Positions 8,415 to 17,556 of a stretch of 64,000 nt of DNA are shown in pieces. The notes below the pieces were generated by a model. The model saw only the letters and a program-made list of their open reading frames with translations. It did no database searches and was not told the origin of the DNA. The stretch is taken from positions 62,001 to 126,000 of the forward strand of contig JBGTSJ010000017.1 in assembly GCA_041940305.1 (NCBI GenBank), read 5' to 3'. The position numbers and the translations under genes are program-made. Within the stretch, counting starts at the first letter, position 1, and each line of letters starts with the position of its first letter. This stretch comes from JBGTSJ01 sp041940305. Its GTDB lineage: Bacteria; Planctomycetota; Planctomycetia; Planctomycetales; Planctomycetaceae.

Positions 8415-11400
8415 TCAGGCGTCCGCTGCAGCGCGCGATGACGAGGGACGCAGCCAGCGCTCGGCCGCGGCCTTCAGGTCCGGCGGGCTCTCCCCGTTGT
8501 GAGCGGAGAAGTAATGCCGCTCCAGCGACTCGATGCTCAGCGCGAGCTCGCGCTGCTGCACCGCGTCGAATCCGTTGCGGGCCTCCACTTGACGCAGCAG
8601 CGCCAGCACGGTGAAAGGCGTCAGGCTGGCGGGCAGTTCCGGCAGGTCAGCGGCAGTCTCGGCTTCGCGCTTCTTCCGGAATCGGAGAGCAGCAAACCCG
8701 GCGATCAGCGTCAGCAGCGCGGCGGCGACAATCCACGGCCAGACCGAACGGACTTCGCCATAGGTCTGCTCCAGCGACACGATCGGCTCGACGGAAACCA
8801 GATCGGCATCCTGGTAGCGAAGATAGGCATTCTCGGCCACGTCCACCTTTGGCTCAGGAAAATGAAACATCGTCGGCAGCGCGGCCAGGTCCTTGCGGCC
8901 GGCATACGTGATCATCCACGTCCGTTCGGACTGGATCGCCGCATCCCGGCTTTCCGGATCGAATCGGGAAATCAGCACTCCCTGGTCCTCGGTGTCGGTC
9001 ACTTCGAAGTCGCTGGTGCGCACGTCGAACAGTTCCTCCAGCGGCGGGACGAGGCCGCGGGCCGCGGCGCGGACTTCGAGGATCAGCTTCCCGTCGGCGG
9101 CCTGCCGCTCGTCCAGCGTCTGGGAGATCACCAGGTTCTCATACGGCCGCGGAGCCGGCTGCTCGGAAGACGTATCGAGCGACAGCGGGGACGAAGTGAC
9201 GGGCAGGACGACGAAGCCCGATGTGTCGAGAAAATCGAGATCGATCTTGAGCGAAGGGAGCTTGTCCACTTGCGGACCGCGGGCCTTGAGCAACAGGTAC
9301 GCATACGGGGTGACGCGCCACCCGTACTCCTCGGCGGCGCGGGAATGCACTTCCGTCTCCTGGAACGTGACGGACAGCACCTCGAAGTGCTCTTCGAGCG
9401 CGAGGCGGGCGGCCTCCTCGAACTTGTCGCGGTAGTTCTCCAACGGGCGACCGTAGTTGTAGGCGTACGCCGTGTTGTTCTGGTTCTGCAGGTACTTGCC
9501 GAATCCGCCGGATTCGCGCTCGATCTCGCGGGTGTGATTGAGATCGACGAAGACGCCGAACGGCGCGTCGTGGCCGACGTCGGCCGAGCCGTCGATGCGG
9601 GTCACCAGCCGGATCTCGGTGACCAGATCCTGATAGTAGTCGTACACTTTGCGGGCTTCGCGTGCCTGCGGCGCATCCCCGACGATAGTGAACCCGGCGT
9701 CCAGGTACTGGAACTTCACGTTGGGCTTCAGCGCGCTCATGCGGACAAACAGCGAGTTGGCGAACAGCTCGATGTGCCGCTGGGCCGCCTCGCCGGGGAG
9801 CGCCAGCATGGCGTCGCGGATCAGTGCCGGCTGGCGCGGATCGGGCAGCGAGCGGTGATCGATCTGCTGCAGGTCGCTCGCTCCCAGGCCGGCGTAGAAC
9901 CAGTGTTCGTACACGGTGCTCGTCTGGTCGGTTTCGGCCATGCCGGGCACGGCGGCGGCGTAAAGTTCGGCGGCGCGCTGAAAGCGCTGCATGGCGGCCA
10001 GCCGCGTCGCGCTGAACTCCGAACTCGGATTGAGCTCGTTCTGATACGAGTTCTCATCCATCAGCAGGCAGGCATCGGCGAGCTGCAGCCGCCAGTTGTC
10101 CGGATCCTGCTCCATTCCGTTCTCGACCACGGCCCGGGCGACTTCGTAGCCGCGCAGGACCTCGGCCTCGATGTCCTTCTGCTTGCGCTGCGTCTTGGCG
10201 GCTTCCTGCTGGGCAGGCATCCGCCAGAGTCCCAGCAAGTTAGCGCGCATCTGCTGGACGAGTTCGGCGAGCGTGCCGGATTCGAGGGCGTCCTGCGAAC
10301 CGAAGACCTCCTCAATCGCCTCCAGCCGGTACACTTCGGCCGAACTGTGGCACGTGGTGAAGGCCTTGGCGATCAGCGTCTGGTCGATGTCCTCGATAGG
10401 CAGCTGCTGGATCCGCTGCACCCAGCCCGCGAGCTCCTCCAGATTGCGTTCCTGCTTGGAGCGCGTGAGCGGGATGCTGTTCGCCCGGCGCTCGAACCCG
10501 TACATGAACATGTAGGCATTGGTGTAGCGCGAATTCGCGTTGGGATCGTGATTGCGCGTCCACGTGCGAATGAACTCGTGCACCAGGTCGCGGGCCAGAT
10601 CGGGATGCGTGGGGGCCAGCTGCTCGATGTAAGGATAGGCGCGCTCTTCGTCGGAGACCTTCAGGCACAGCTGCGCATGCACGGCCATGAACTTGGGGAG
10701 CATCTCCGCGTCGAGCTGGTCAAGCCAGGGCTGCGGCGGAGCGACTTCGAGCACTTCGCCGGCGCCGATGGGCCGCACATCTCCCGACTGCCGCGACATC
10801 TGCATCTCCATCGCCATCTCGTCGGTGACGTAGAACAGATTGCCGTACATGTCCCGCTGCAGCCGGGGGCCCATGTTCGACGATGTGCTCATCGTGCGGG
10901 ATAGCTCCGCCTCGCGCAGCCAGTTGAGCGCCAGCAGGCCCAGCGCATCCCGCCACTCGCCCGCACGGACCGGATCTGCCTCAAACAGCGTCTCCACCAC
11001 CACCTTCTGCACTCGCAGTTCCGCCAGGCGCGAGTTCGGATCGTGCGGGCGGCTCTGCAGGGCGCTGGCGGCGGACGTGCCCGTCGACGTGATGATCTGC
11101 ATCCCCGCATGAGGGTCGTCGGCGAACGCCGTGCGCAGCCACGCCATCCCGCGGTCTTCATCAACCTTGGGAACCAGTTGCAGCGTCATCTGCATCGCCT
11201 GGCCGTGCTGTTCCTCCGCGACCCCCTCCATGCCGAGGACGGCCTGCAGAATCTCCCAGGCCGTCTGCAGATGCTCAAGCTTTCCCGCCGTCTCATACCG
11301 TGCGATATGCGATTGCGAGAGTGGAATCAGCGACTCCGCATCTCCGTCGGCGACCGCTTGTTCCAACGTCGGCAGAAACGGCTCCACCTCGGTCGTCAGG

Positions 11401-12317
11401 CCGGCGGCGAGCAGCAGCCAGGCGCACTGGATGCGGGTCAGCACGGCCTCGTCGTCCTGCCGCTCTGCTTCCTGCTCCAGCCGCGCGACGATCGTCGGCA
11501 CGAGCACGCCAGCCTGCAGCGCAATCCGCAACACGGGAGACAGCCGCGTCAGCGTGCTGCGATCCAGTTCATGCGGGCAGGCATCGGCCAGGCCGATGAC
11601 GTCGTCCAGCTCGAACACATGCTGCTCCAGCACCGCATTGCTGTTCCGCTGCCGCGACGAGGACGAATCGGGCTGGGGAGGAGCAGCGAACGACTGCAGC
11701 ATCTGTGAATAGCCGGCTTTGCTCTCGTCCTCCGGAAGGCCGGCGAGATAATCCCGGACCTCGGCCCAGCGTCCAAGCGTGACGTTCCGCTGCAGAGTCG
11801 CCAGTTCTTCCGCCAGAGCAGCCGCTTCGGCGGGGGACGGCGCTGTGGAAGGCGCCCCCTCAGTTACGTCAGTCGCCGGCTGGACGGAATCCACTTCTTC
11901 ACTGGTGACGTCCGCCGGGGACGCAGCGTCGGATGTCGTGGCTCCGGCCGAATCATCCTCCGGAGTGGTCGCCGGATCACCGTCAACTTGCGGAGCTGTG
12001 ACCGTCGATGCGGGCGCCTGCTCTGCCGCGAGCGCCTTCAGGATGGCCGAGGGCCGGCGGTCATAGGTGAGCTGCATCAACTGCTGCAGCCGGGGGGACG
12101 CGGCTGCTTCCGCGGCCGGAGTCGAGGACGCGGCGGCATCCGGCGAGCCTGCGACAACCTCCTGGGGGACGGCGGCGTCCGGGACGACGATATCGACCGC
12201 CTCGGTCGCGACTGTGGACCCCCGTCGCAACGAGTTCCGTCCCTGAGCCTCACTTCGCTGGCAGAACCCGACACAGACGGCCACCACGACCAATGCAGAC
12301 GGCAAACGACGAAGCAT
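8415..12317 (-). CDS. very large exported protein with C-terminal membrane anchor, function unknown
   Basis: Protein of 1300 residues, not recognised as a named family. The start at 12317 gives a clear signal peptide (MLRRLPSALVVVAVCVGFCQRSEAQ). An Ala/Pro/Thr/Asp-rich linker follows to about residue 180, then a long, mostly helical region reminiscent of degenerate TPR repeats. Near residue 1000 lie mixed beta segments (FGVFVDLNHTREIERESGGFGKYLQNQNN). A single transmembrane helix (WIVAAALLTLIAGFAALRF) near residue 1195 is followed by a basic stop-transfer and a roughly 85-residue cytoplasmic tail. It is the last gene downstream of the MoxR/VWA cluster on the same strand, which suggests a membrane-assembly or surface role (inference). 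The frame upstream of 12317 is rejected as non-coding. Confidence 0.8.
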   Translation of the reverse strand: MLRRLPSALVVVAVCVGFCQRSEAQGRNSLRRGSTVATEAVDIVVPDAAVPQEVVAGSPDAAASSTPAAEAAASPRLQQLMQLTYDRRPSAILKALAAEQAPASTVTAPQVDGDPATTPEDDSAGATTSDAASPADVTSEEVDSVQPATDVTEGAPSTAPSPAEAAALAEELATLQRNVTLGRWAEVRDYLAGLPEDESKAGYSQMLQSFAAPPQPDSSSSRQRNSNAVLEQHVFELDDVIGLADACPHELDRSTLTRLSPVLRIALQAGVLVPTIVARLEQEAERQDDEAVLTRIQCAWLLLAAGLTTEVEPFLPTLEQAVADGDAESLIPLSQSHIARYETAGKLEHLQTAWEILQAVLGMEGVAEEQHGQAMQMTLQLVPKVDEDRGMAWLRTAFADDPHAGMQIITSTGTSAASALQSRPHDPNSRLAELRVQKVVVETLFEADPVRAGEWRDALGLLALNWLREAELSRTMSTSSNMGPRLQRDMYGNLFYVTDEMAMEMQMSRQSGDVRPIGAGEVLEVAPPQPWLDQLDAEMLPKFMAVHAQLCLKVSDEERAYPYIEQLAPTHPDLARDLVHEFIRTWTRNHDPNANSRYTNAYMFMYGFERRANSIPLTRSKQERNLEELAGWVQRIQQLPIEDIDQTLIAKAFTTCHSSAEVYRLEAIEEVFGSQDALESGTLAELVQQMRANLLGLWRMPAQQEAAKTQRKQKDIEAEVLRGYEVARAVVENGMEQDPDNWRLQLADACLLMDENSYQNELNPSSEFSATRLAAMQRFQRAAELYAAAVPGMAETDQTSTVYEHWFYAGLGASDLQQIDHRSLPDPRQPALIRDAMLALPGEAAQRHIELFANSLFVRMSALKPNVKFQYLDAGFTIVGDAPQAREARKVYDYYQDLVTEIRLVTRIDGSADVGHDAPFGVFVDLNHTREIERESGGFGKYLQNQNNTAYAYNYGRPLENYRDKFEEAARLALEEHFEVLSVTFQETEVHSRAAEEYGWRVTPYAYLLLKARGPQVDKLPSLKIDLDFLDTSGFVVLPVTSSPLSLDTSSEQPAPRPYENLVISQTLDERQAADGKLILEVRAAARGLVPPLEELFDVRTSDFEVTDTEDQGVLISRFDPESRDAAIQSERTWMITYAGRKDLAALPTMFHFPEPKVDVAENAYLRYQDADLVSVEPIVSLEQTYGEVRSVWPWIVAAALLTLIAGFAALRFRKKREAETAADLPELPASLTPFTVLALLRQVEARNGFDAVQQRELALSIESLERHYFSAHNGESPPDLKAAAERWLRPSSSRAAADA

Positions 12318-12454
12318 CACCCAGATCCCCTCATACGGCGACAAGCTGGCCCGGTTCCAGAGCCTCAGCAGACAATCGACCGCAGCCCGCCGCGCTAACG
12401 GCGAGCCGCGATCCGGCACTCGTGCGGTTCACATCAGACGAAAGTCTGCACCGC

Positions 12455-13195
12455 TCAGTTCCCGCCGTTGTCGAGCGGCGGTCCGGAACTCGCGCCACGG
12501 GCGAACTCATCGCTGTCCGGCTTCTTCTGGGAGGTCCCGTTCCCCTTCTTCTTCCCGGACTTGTTCCCCTTGCACTGACACTCCCCGCTGCAGCATCCCT
12601 TGCACTGGCTGGGGAGTGGCAGCGCCTGCAACTCGCTCAGGTCCATCCGCGCCAACCGGATCGCCGCTTCGAGATCAGCCTGGTGCCGTTCCACCGCTGC
12701 GGAGTCATTCGCCGCCCGGGCCTCTTCGGCCAGCAGACGATAGTGCTGGCGCGAAGCCTCGATCTCTGGCTCCCATGCCGTCCGCGGCTCACCCTCCAGA
12801 CGCATCAACCAAGTCAGGTAGTACTTGGAATTCGCCAGCGCCTCCCTCGTCTCGTTGACAAGCTCCGCATCGACGGCCGCGTCTTCCTCCAGTTCGGGAA
12901 GCAGCAGCGTCAGCTCGTCGTACGCTTCCGGAAGCTGCTGCGACTGCAGCATCGCCTTGGCCCGTTCCAGCCGTACGCGCCGCGCTTCATCAAGCCGCTC
13001 GGCCGGCAAACGCTCGAGGGCCGCACTGAAGAGCTCGACCGCCTCGCCGTCTTCACCGGCAGCGACCTGTTGTCGCGCTGCGGCGAGCAGGTCCTGCGTG
13101 GCATCAAGCCGCATCTGCTCCTGCCCGGGACCATAGTGATAGGCGCCCGCCGCGACGGGAGCCAACAGGAGCACCGACAGCATGACCGCTCGCAT
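12455..13195 (-). CDS. secreted TPR-like protein with Cys/Lys-rich C-terminus
   Basis: Protein of 246 residues with a signal peptide (MRAVMLSVLLLAPVAAGA) and a helical body. The pair ARQQVAAGEDGEAVELFSAALERLP and LERAKAMLQSQQLPEAYDELTLLL reads as degenerate TPR helices, recalling the BatC-type TPR partner of Bat operons. The C-terminus holds a short Cys cluster (CKGCCSGECQCKG) followed by a lysine/glycine-rich tail, possibly metal- or surface-binding. The start at 13195 is set by the signal peptide and a GGAG-like site upstream. It lies between the VWA genes and the 1300-residue protein, all transcribed leftward. Exact function unknown. Confidence 0.75.
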   Translation of the reverse strand: MRAVMLSVLLLAPVAAGAYHYGPGQEQMRLDATQDLLAAARQQVAAGEDGEAVELFSAALERLPAERLDEARRVRLERAKAMLQSQQLPEAYDELTLLLPELEEDAAVDAELVNETREALANSKYYLTWLMRLEGEPRTAWEPEIEASRQHYRLLAEEARAANDSAAVERHQADLEAAIRLARMDLSELQALPLPSQCKGCCSGECQCKGNKSGKKKGNGTSQKKPDSDEFARGASSGPPLDNGGN

Positions 13196-13403
13196 CGCTG
13201 CCTCCTTCCATTCGACCGCCGGAACAGCGAACCGGACGCTTGCCCGATCCAAACCGGCGCCGCCAGACAGGACCTCCACCGCGCGTGTTCAGTATCTATG
13301 GTGTACGCCGACCGACGCCGTGAGTCAACCTCGCTGCGGCTCGCTCAATGAGTCGGGTGCAGTCCTCAATTGGTAGTGGTGCGAGTGTCCGGTCGTCTGT
13401 AAT

Positions 13404-13569
13404 AGGCCCGGCGTTCACGCCGGGTGACTTTGCCGAGCGACGGAGGTCTCCGGCCCGGTTCACGGGGCGTCTCGCCGTCGTGGTTCAAGCCGTCACACCG
13501 AGAAACCTCGTGAACGAGGCTCAGAACCCCTTATGCCACATCGAAAAACCCGGCGTGACCGCCGGGCCT
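13404..13569. repeat. intergenic inverted repeat pair with internal hairpins
   Basis: Left arm 13404-13425 (aggcccggcg...cgccgggt) and right arm 13548-13569 are reverse complements with one mismatch over 22 bases, about 120 bases apart. Each arm is itself a hairpin (cccggcg/cgccggg). The arms lie in the 492-base gene-free stretch 13196-13687, between the VWA gene and the TPR-like gene. No other feature is seen in that stretch. Confidence 0.8.
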
Positions 13570-13687
13570 ACTACAACTCAATTGCTGATCGTCCGCACCA
13601 CCATCAAACAGGACCCCCATTCCAACTTAGGCACTGAACCCCGAAGTTCATCATTGCTTCGGGAGCGCGCCCGCATGCCCCCCACAA

Positions 13688-14746
13688 TCAGACCGTCGTG
13701 GACGCAACAGCGGACGAACCTCGTTCAACGGGATGCACAGCACGCCCGCCCGACCCGTTCCTGCTGTCCGATCCGCTTTCGGCCGACCCCTTGCGAACCC
13801 CCGGTCGCCAGCGCGTCCCGAGATATTGCAGAGCCAGCGGCAACAATGAAAGCACCAGAGCGCCCACAGCCACGGCGAGGAGGGCGAACTCCCGGCGGCT
13901 CAGTTGAGTGACTTCCGCGGTTTCGCCCGAACTGACGATCGCCCGGATCACGTCCGAACTGACCTGCTTGTCGTTGCCGTCGTGGTACACGCCTCCCAGC
14001 CGGATGGCGAGCTGACGGAGGATCGATGCCTGCTGGCGGGAATGGCGGCCGTCAATGAACGAGCCTTCGCGCGGATCACCCACGCCGATCACGACTTTTT
14101 TGACGATTGAGACCGGCAGTTTGGGCATGCCCGTCGCCGGGATTGTGTCCCCATCCGAGACGACGATGAGTGTCGCGCTCTCGGGCGACCAGGGCTGCGC
14201 GATCCGGGCGGCCTCCTCCAGTCCGGCGAACAGGTCCGTGTCCCCCCGCTTGAATGCCTGATGTAGTGGCAGGTCGTTGAGGATGTTACGGACCACTTCC
14301 GGATCGCGGCTCTGTTCGACGACCGGGATCGCTCCGTTATACGTGGCGACGACCGTCGTCAGATATTGACGCGACCCCATCCGCGCGAACATGGACTGGA
14401 GCACGTCTCGGGCCCGATGCATTCGGCTCTGGTCCCCCTCCACGCCCGCGTCCAGCAGCCGCATGCTGGGGGAGACGTCGAGCACGAGGATCAAATGCCG
14501 CGGTGCGCCGTCGCGGTCGTCGCTGCCGCGATGCACCTTCGGCTCCATCAGCAGCAGCGTCGTCAATCCCCACGCGAGAGCAGCACAGGAGGCGATGCGG
14601 GCCGCTCCCGCCCACCGCGCCCAGACGGCGGGCTGCTCGCCCGGACCAAACGCCAGCCGTGCCACGCGGCGCACGCGGCGGGCGTGCAGCGCCTCGGCAA
14701 GGAGCGCCAGAACGGCGACGGCCCCGGTCACGACCAGCTCTACCAT
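13688..14746 (-). CDS. BatB-like von Willebrand factor A membrane protein
   Basis: Protein of 352 residues. N-terminal hydrophobic helices (ELVVTGAVAVLALLAEAL and IASCAALAWGLTTLLL) are followed by a VWA domain with a MIDAS-type DVSPSM (DxSxS), GDTDLFAGL and LIVVSDGDTIP. A further transmembrane helix (FALLAVAVGALVLSLLPLAL) comes near residue 300, then a disordered Ser/Gly-rich tail. VWA proteins encoded with MoxR ATPases are thought to act as metal-dependent binding platforms in complex maturation or stress resistance. The start at 14746 is chosen because its ATG overlaps the stop of the upstream VWA gene (ATGGTAG), a translational-coupling layout. Confidence 0.85.
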   Translation of the reverse strand: MVELVVTGAVAVLALLAEALHARRVRRVARLAFGPGEQPAVWARWAGAARIASCAALAWGLTTLLLMEPKVHRGSDDRDGAPRHLILVLDVSPSMRLLDAGVEGDQSRMHRARDVLQSMFARMGSRQYLTTVVATYNGAIPVVEQSRDPEVVRNILNDLPLHQAFKRGDTDLFAGLEEAARIAQPWSPESATLIVVSDGDTIPATGMPKLPVSIVKKVVIGVGDPREGSFIDGRHSRQQASILRQLAIRLGGVYHDGNDKQVSSDVIRAIVSSGETAEVTQLSRREFALLAVAVGALVLSLLPLALQYLGTRWRPGVRKGSAESGSDSRNGSGGRAVHPVERGSSAVASTTV

Positions 14747-15660
14747 GGAGTAAACCTCAACCCCAACAGACACATCGTGACCATCCCCAGCAGGCTCAGG
14801 CCCGCCAGGCAGTAGGGACCGAAGTGATCCAGTCGATCCGGCGCGAGCTGAATCATCTCCGTCTGCTGCATCTGGTCGATCTGCTTGAACACATGGTCCA
14901 GCGCCGCCGGGTCGTCGACGCCGAACACGCCGCCGCCGGTGAGACCGGTGATATTCACGATGTCGTTCGGGAGTCCTGTTTCGGCCACGTGGATGGCATG
15001 CACGATCACACCGCTCTCTTTGAGTTCATTGGCGACCGCCACACTTCGATCCCCCATCAGGTCGGAACTCTGCCCGTCGGAGATCAGGATGATCATCCGG
15101 TCCCCCTCCTCACGCTCTTCCAGCACGGTGCGGCACGCGAGCAGCGCCTTGCCGATCTCGGTTCCGCCGAAACCGGGAGGCGCATTCTCCGGCCGCATGA
15201 AGGGGGGCGCGCACTTGATCGCCGAGACGTCCGTCGTCAGCGGCACGAAGTGCAGAAAGTTGTTGCCGAAGAACGTCAGCCCGAAAGCGTCCCCCGTGCG
15301 GTAATCGACAAACCGGTTGATCGCCGCCATCGAGGCGTCATAGCGCGATCCTTCGCCGAACGGCGCCGTCATGCTCCCGGAGATATCCACGCAGAACTCG
15401 ATATTGGTGAGCTTGCGGCGGCTCAGAGGCTCGGCCAGTTGCTGCGGTCCGGCGATGAGCAGGATCGCCGCCGCCAGCAGCAGCGGAGGCAGCGATTCCG
15501 CCACGCCGATCGCGCCCCACCACCAGCGGGAACTGCGGGCCCCGCTGTGATCAAACGGGAGCACCAGCCGTCCGCTGCGGCGGCGCCAGTTCCGCACGAT
15601 CAGCCACGCCGGAATCACCAGCAGAAACAACAGCAGCGGCCGCGCGAACGGAAAGATCAT
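14740..15660 (-). CDS. BatA-like von Willebrand factor A membrane protein
   Basis: Protein of 306 residues. The N-terminal membrane part (MIFPFARPLLLFLLVIPAWLI, then ESLPPLLLAAAILLIAG) leads to a VWA domain with the MIDAS motif DISGSM, the central TEIGKALLACRTVLEER and MIILISDGQSSDLMGD. A C-terminal helix (FGPYCLAGLSLLGMVTMCLLGL) closes it. This is the classical BatA layout with the VWA domain in the periplasm between membrane helices. It overlaps both neighbours by a few bases (15657-15660 upstream, 14740-14746 downstream), strong evidence of one operon with the MoxR and DUF58 genes. Confidence 0.88.
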   Translation of the reverse strand: MIFPFARPLLLFLLVIPAWLIVRNWRRRSGRLVLPFDHSGARSSRWWWGAIGVAESLPPLLLAAAILLIAGPQQLAEPLSRRKLTNIEFCVDISGSMTAPFGEGSRYDASMAAINRFVDYRTGDAFGLTFFGNNFLHFVPLTTDVSAIKCAPPFMRPENAPPGFGGTEIGKALLACRTVLEEREEGDRMIILISDGQSSDLMGDRSVAVANELKESGVIVHAIHVAETGLPNDIVNITGLTGGGVFGVDDPAALDHVFKQIDQMQQTEMIQLAPDRLDHFGPYCLAGLSLLGMVTMCLLGLRFTPW

Positions 15661-16601
15661 CGCGCGGCCTCCGAATGGGCGGCGACCGCCCGCTCCGAGG
15701 GGCGGAGCGGCTCTGACTTCGGACTTTCGTGTTGCCCACCGTCAGACGGAATCGCCAGCTCCTCCGCGTCAATGTTCTGATACGGAGCCAGTAGCTGGTT
15801 CACGTCGACTGTGCCGCGTCCGGCGGGGCGGTGCAGCCACGAGTCCAGCTGCGCGAGCAATGGTCCCGCCTCGTCATGCGCGCGCAGCCGCGCCAGTGCG
15901 GCCGCGGGCGGTATGTTGTCCAGTTGCAGTCGCCTGCGCCAGTACACGATCAGCGCCCGTTCCAATTCGGCCAGTCGCGCCGGCGGGAGATTGCCTGCGA
16001 TCGCGTCGTTGACCAGCGGACGCAATCGGTCGGCCAGAGAGACTGGGGCATCCGGTTGGACGGAGACCTCGACTGGTTTCCTCGGCCGCGAATACACGAA
16101 CCACGCCAGCGCCGCGATCCAGATCACGCCCCCCATAATCAACAGCTGACGGTAACCTCCCAGCCACGGGAGCCGTGAGTAGCTCAGGCCGTGCGGCTCG
16201 ATCTGTCCCTCGGGAAGCACGCTGGTGATTGTGACATTGAACGGCCGCAGTTCGCCGACCGGTATGCCATCCTTGCGCTGCAGGAACTTCGTAACGTCGT
16301 ACTCTCCCGGCTCCAGTCCGGAGTAGACGATGTCGTAACGGAACGAGTCCCCATGCGGATAAGCGGCGTCGATCCGGAGGATGACCGGCGTCTCATCCGT
16401 GATGGGAGCCACCTCCAGTTCCGGCCCCGGCAGCACGATCCCTTCCAGCTTCTCCTGCATGCCGACGGCCGCCGATGTCACACCGTACGGATCGGCTACG
16501 CCGAGGACGTCGGCCGCGCAGATCGTCAGGCATGCGGCTGCCATCGCAAAGGCCGTCCCATGTCGCCGGGCGCAATCGCTGATGAGATGCGGGTGGATCA
16601 T
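15657..16601 (-). CDS. Bat-cluster membrane accessory protein, unnamed family
   Basis: Protein of 314 residues with a signal peptide-like start (TAFAMAAACLTICAADVLGV) and a beta-rich external domain of about 130 residues (TPVILRIDAAYPHGDSFRYDIVYSGLEPGEYDVTKFL). One transmembrane helix (LLIMGGVIWIAALAWFVYS) leads to a cytoplasmic helical region. Its position between DUF58 and BatA and the architecture match the BatD-like or DUF4381-type members of these clusters, but similarity by eye is too weak to name it. It overlaps the next gene by 4 bases. Likely partner of the two VWA proteins (inference from operon structure). Confidence 0.75.
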   Translation of the reverse strand: MIHPHLISDCARRHGTAFAMAAACLTICAADVLGVADPYGVTSAAVGMQEKLEGIVLPGPELEVAPITDETPVILRIDAAYPHGDSFRYDIVYSGLEPGEYDVTKFLQRKDGIPVGELRPFNVTITSVLPEGQIEPHGLSYSRLPWLGGYRQLLIMGGVIWIAALAWFVYSRPRKPVEVSVQPDAPVSLADRLRPLVNDAIAGNLPPARLAELERALIVYWRRRLQLDNIPPAAALARLRAHDEAGPLLAQLDSWLHRPAGRGTVDVNQLLAPYQNIDAEELAIPSDGGQHESPKSEPLRPSERAVAAHSEAAR

Positions 16602-16633
16602 TGCCTGACAAGTGCTCCTCGCAAGATGCCAAA

Positions 16634-17494
16634 CTACCGCGCTCCTCGCAGAACTCCGCCCCGCGCCCGAAAGAAGTTCCTCAACCGGTGCTCGAACGGC
16701 TGGTCGGCGTCGATCAACAGGTGGTCGATCCGGGTCTGTTTGAGTTCCCGGTCGATCCGCTGCTGATCCAGACGCACGCGCCCGCCGCGTGTGACGAAGG
16801 CATGCCCCGTCTCGGCCTCCCGCGCGAACAGGAACCCGGAACCTCTCAGACCGCGCTCCGCCGGATCGCGAAACTGCAGGGCGACGCAGTCGTGCTGCTG
16901 AGCCAGCAGCCGCAGCGCCGGCAGCGCGGATGCGTCATGCAGGTCGGACAGCACGACGATCAGCGCGCGGCTCGACAGCCGCGTTCCCAGTTCGGCAACG
17001 CGCGCCCCCAGCCTGGTCTCTTCGTCGTACCGGAACCGCCGCAGCCGATAGAGCCACTCCATCACCCGGTCGCGCGACAGGCTGGGGTCAACCCGTAACT
17101 CTCCTCCCCCCACTCCCAGCACGCCGACCGGCATCGCCCGGTCGAGACACGCCAGTGCCAGCCCTCCCGCTACCTGCAGCGCCAGCGCATATTTCGTCGT
17201 CGGGGCCATGCCCACGGTCATCGAGGCGGACGTATCGAGCAGCAGCAGGCAGGGCATCCGCTTGGTGGCTTCGTACTCTTTGACGTGCACGCGGCGGGTG
17301 CGGGCCGTCACCCGCCAGTCAATCGAGCGGACCGGGTCACCCCACTGATACGGCCGCGACTGCACGTACTCCATCCCCGATCCGAGATAGGGGGAGCGGT
17401 CCACGCCGTACAGAAAGCCGTCCGCCAGGCGGCGGATGGCGATCTGAAACCGCCGCGAATCCATGACATCGGTGCGCTCGAGGCAGCCGTCCAT
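16634..17494 (-). CDS. DUF58 domain protein
   Basis: Protein of 286 residues of the DUF58 family, VWA-like cytoplasmic proteins that almost always accompany MoxR ATPases. The signature MEYVQSRPYQWGDPVRSIDWRVTARTRRVHVKEYE is intact, followed by LLLLDTSASM, a MIDAS-like motif, and LIVVLSDLHD. It is encoded 62 bases downstream of the MoxR gene and 32 bases upstream of the accessory gene. An internal ATG at 17464 (MDSRRFQIAI) is an alternative start only 10 residues in; both fit. Role: probable client adaptor or scaffold for the MoxR chaperone-like ATPase. Confidence 0.9.
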   Translation of the reverse strand: MDGCLERTDVMDSRRFQIAIRRLADGFLYGVDRSPYLGSGMEYVQSRPYQWGDPVRSIDWRVTARTRRVHVKEYEATKRMPCLLLLDTSASMTVGMAPTTKYALALQVAGGLALACLDRAMPVGVLGVGGGELRVDPSLSRDRVMEWLYRLRRFRYDEETRLGARVAELGTRLSSRALIVVLSDLHDASALPALRLLAQQHDCVALQFRDPAERGLRGSGFLFAREAETGHAFVTRGGRVRLDQQRIDRELKQTRIDHLLIDADQPFEHRLRNFFRARGGVLRGAR

Positions 17495-17556
17495 GTCGCA
17501 GTCCTGAGTCCACGGAATCCGGAAGAGGGAGTCATCCGGTGGAGGTCATCTTCCGA

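Noticed and set aside
8499..10904. 801-codon plus-strand open frame
   Set aside because: Antisense shadow of the large minus-strand protein; composition is His/Arg/Gln-rich without domain motifs.
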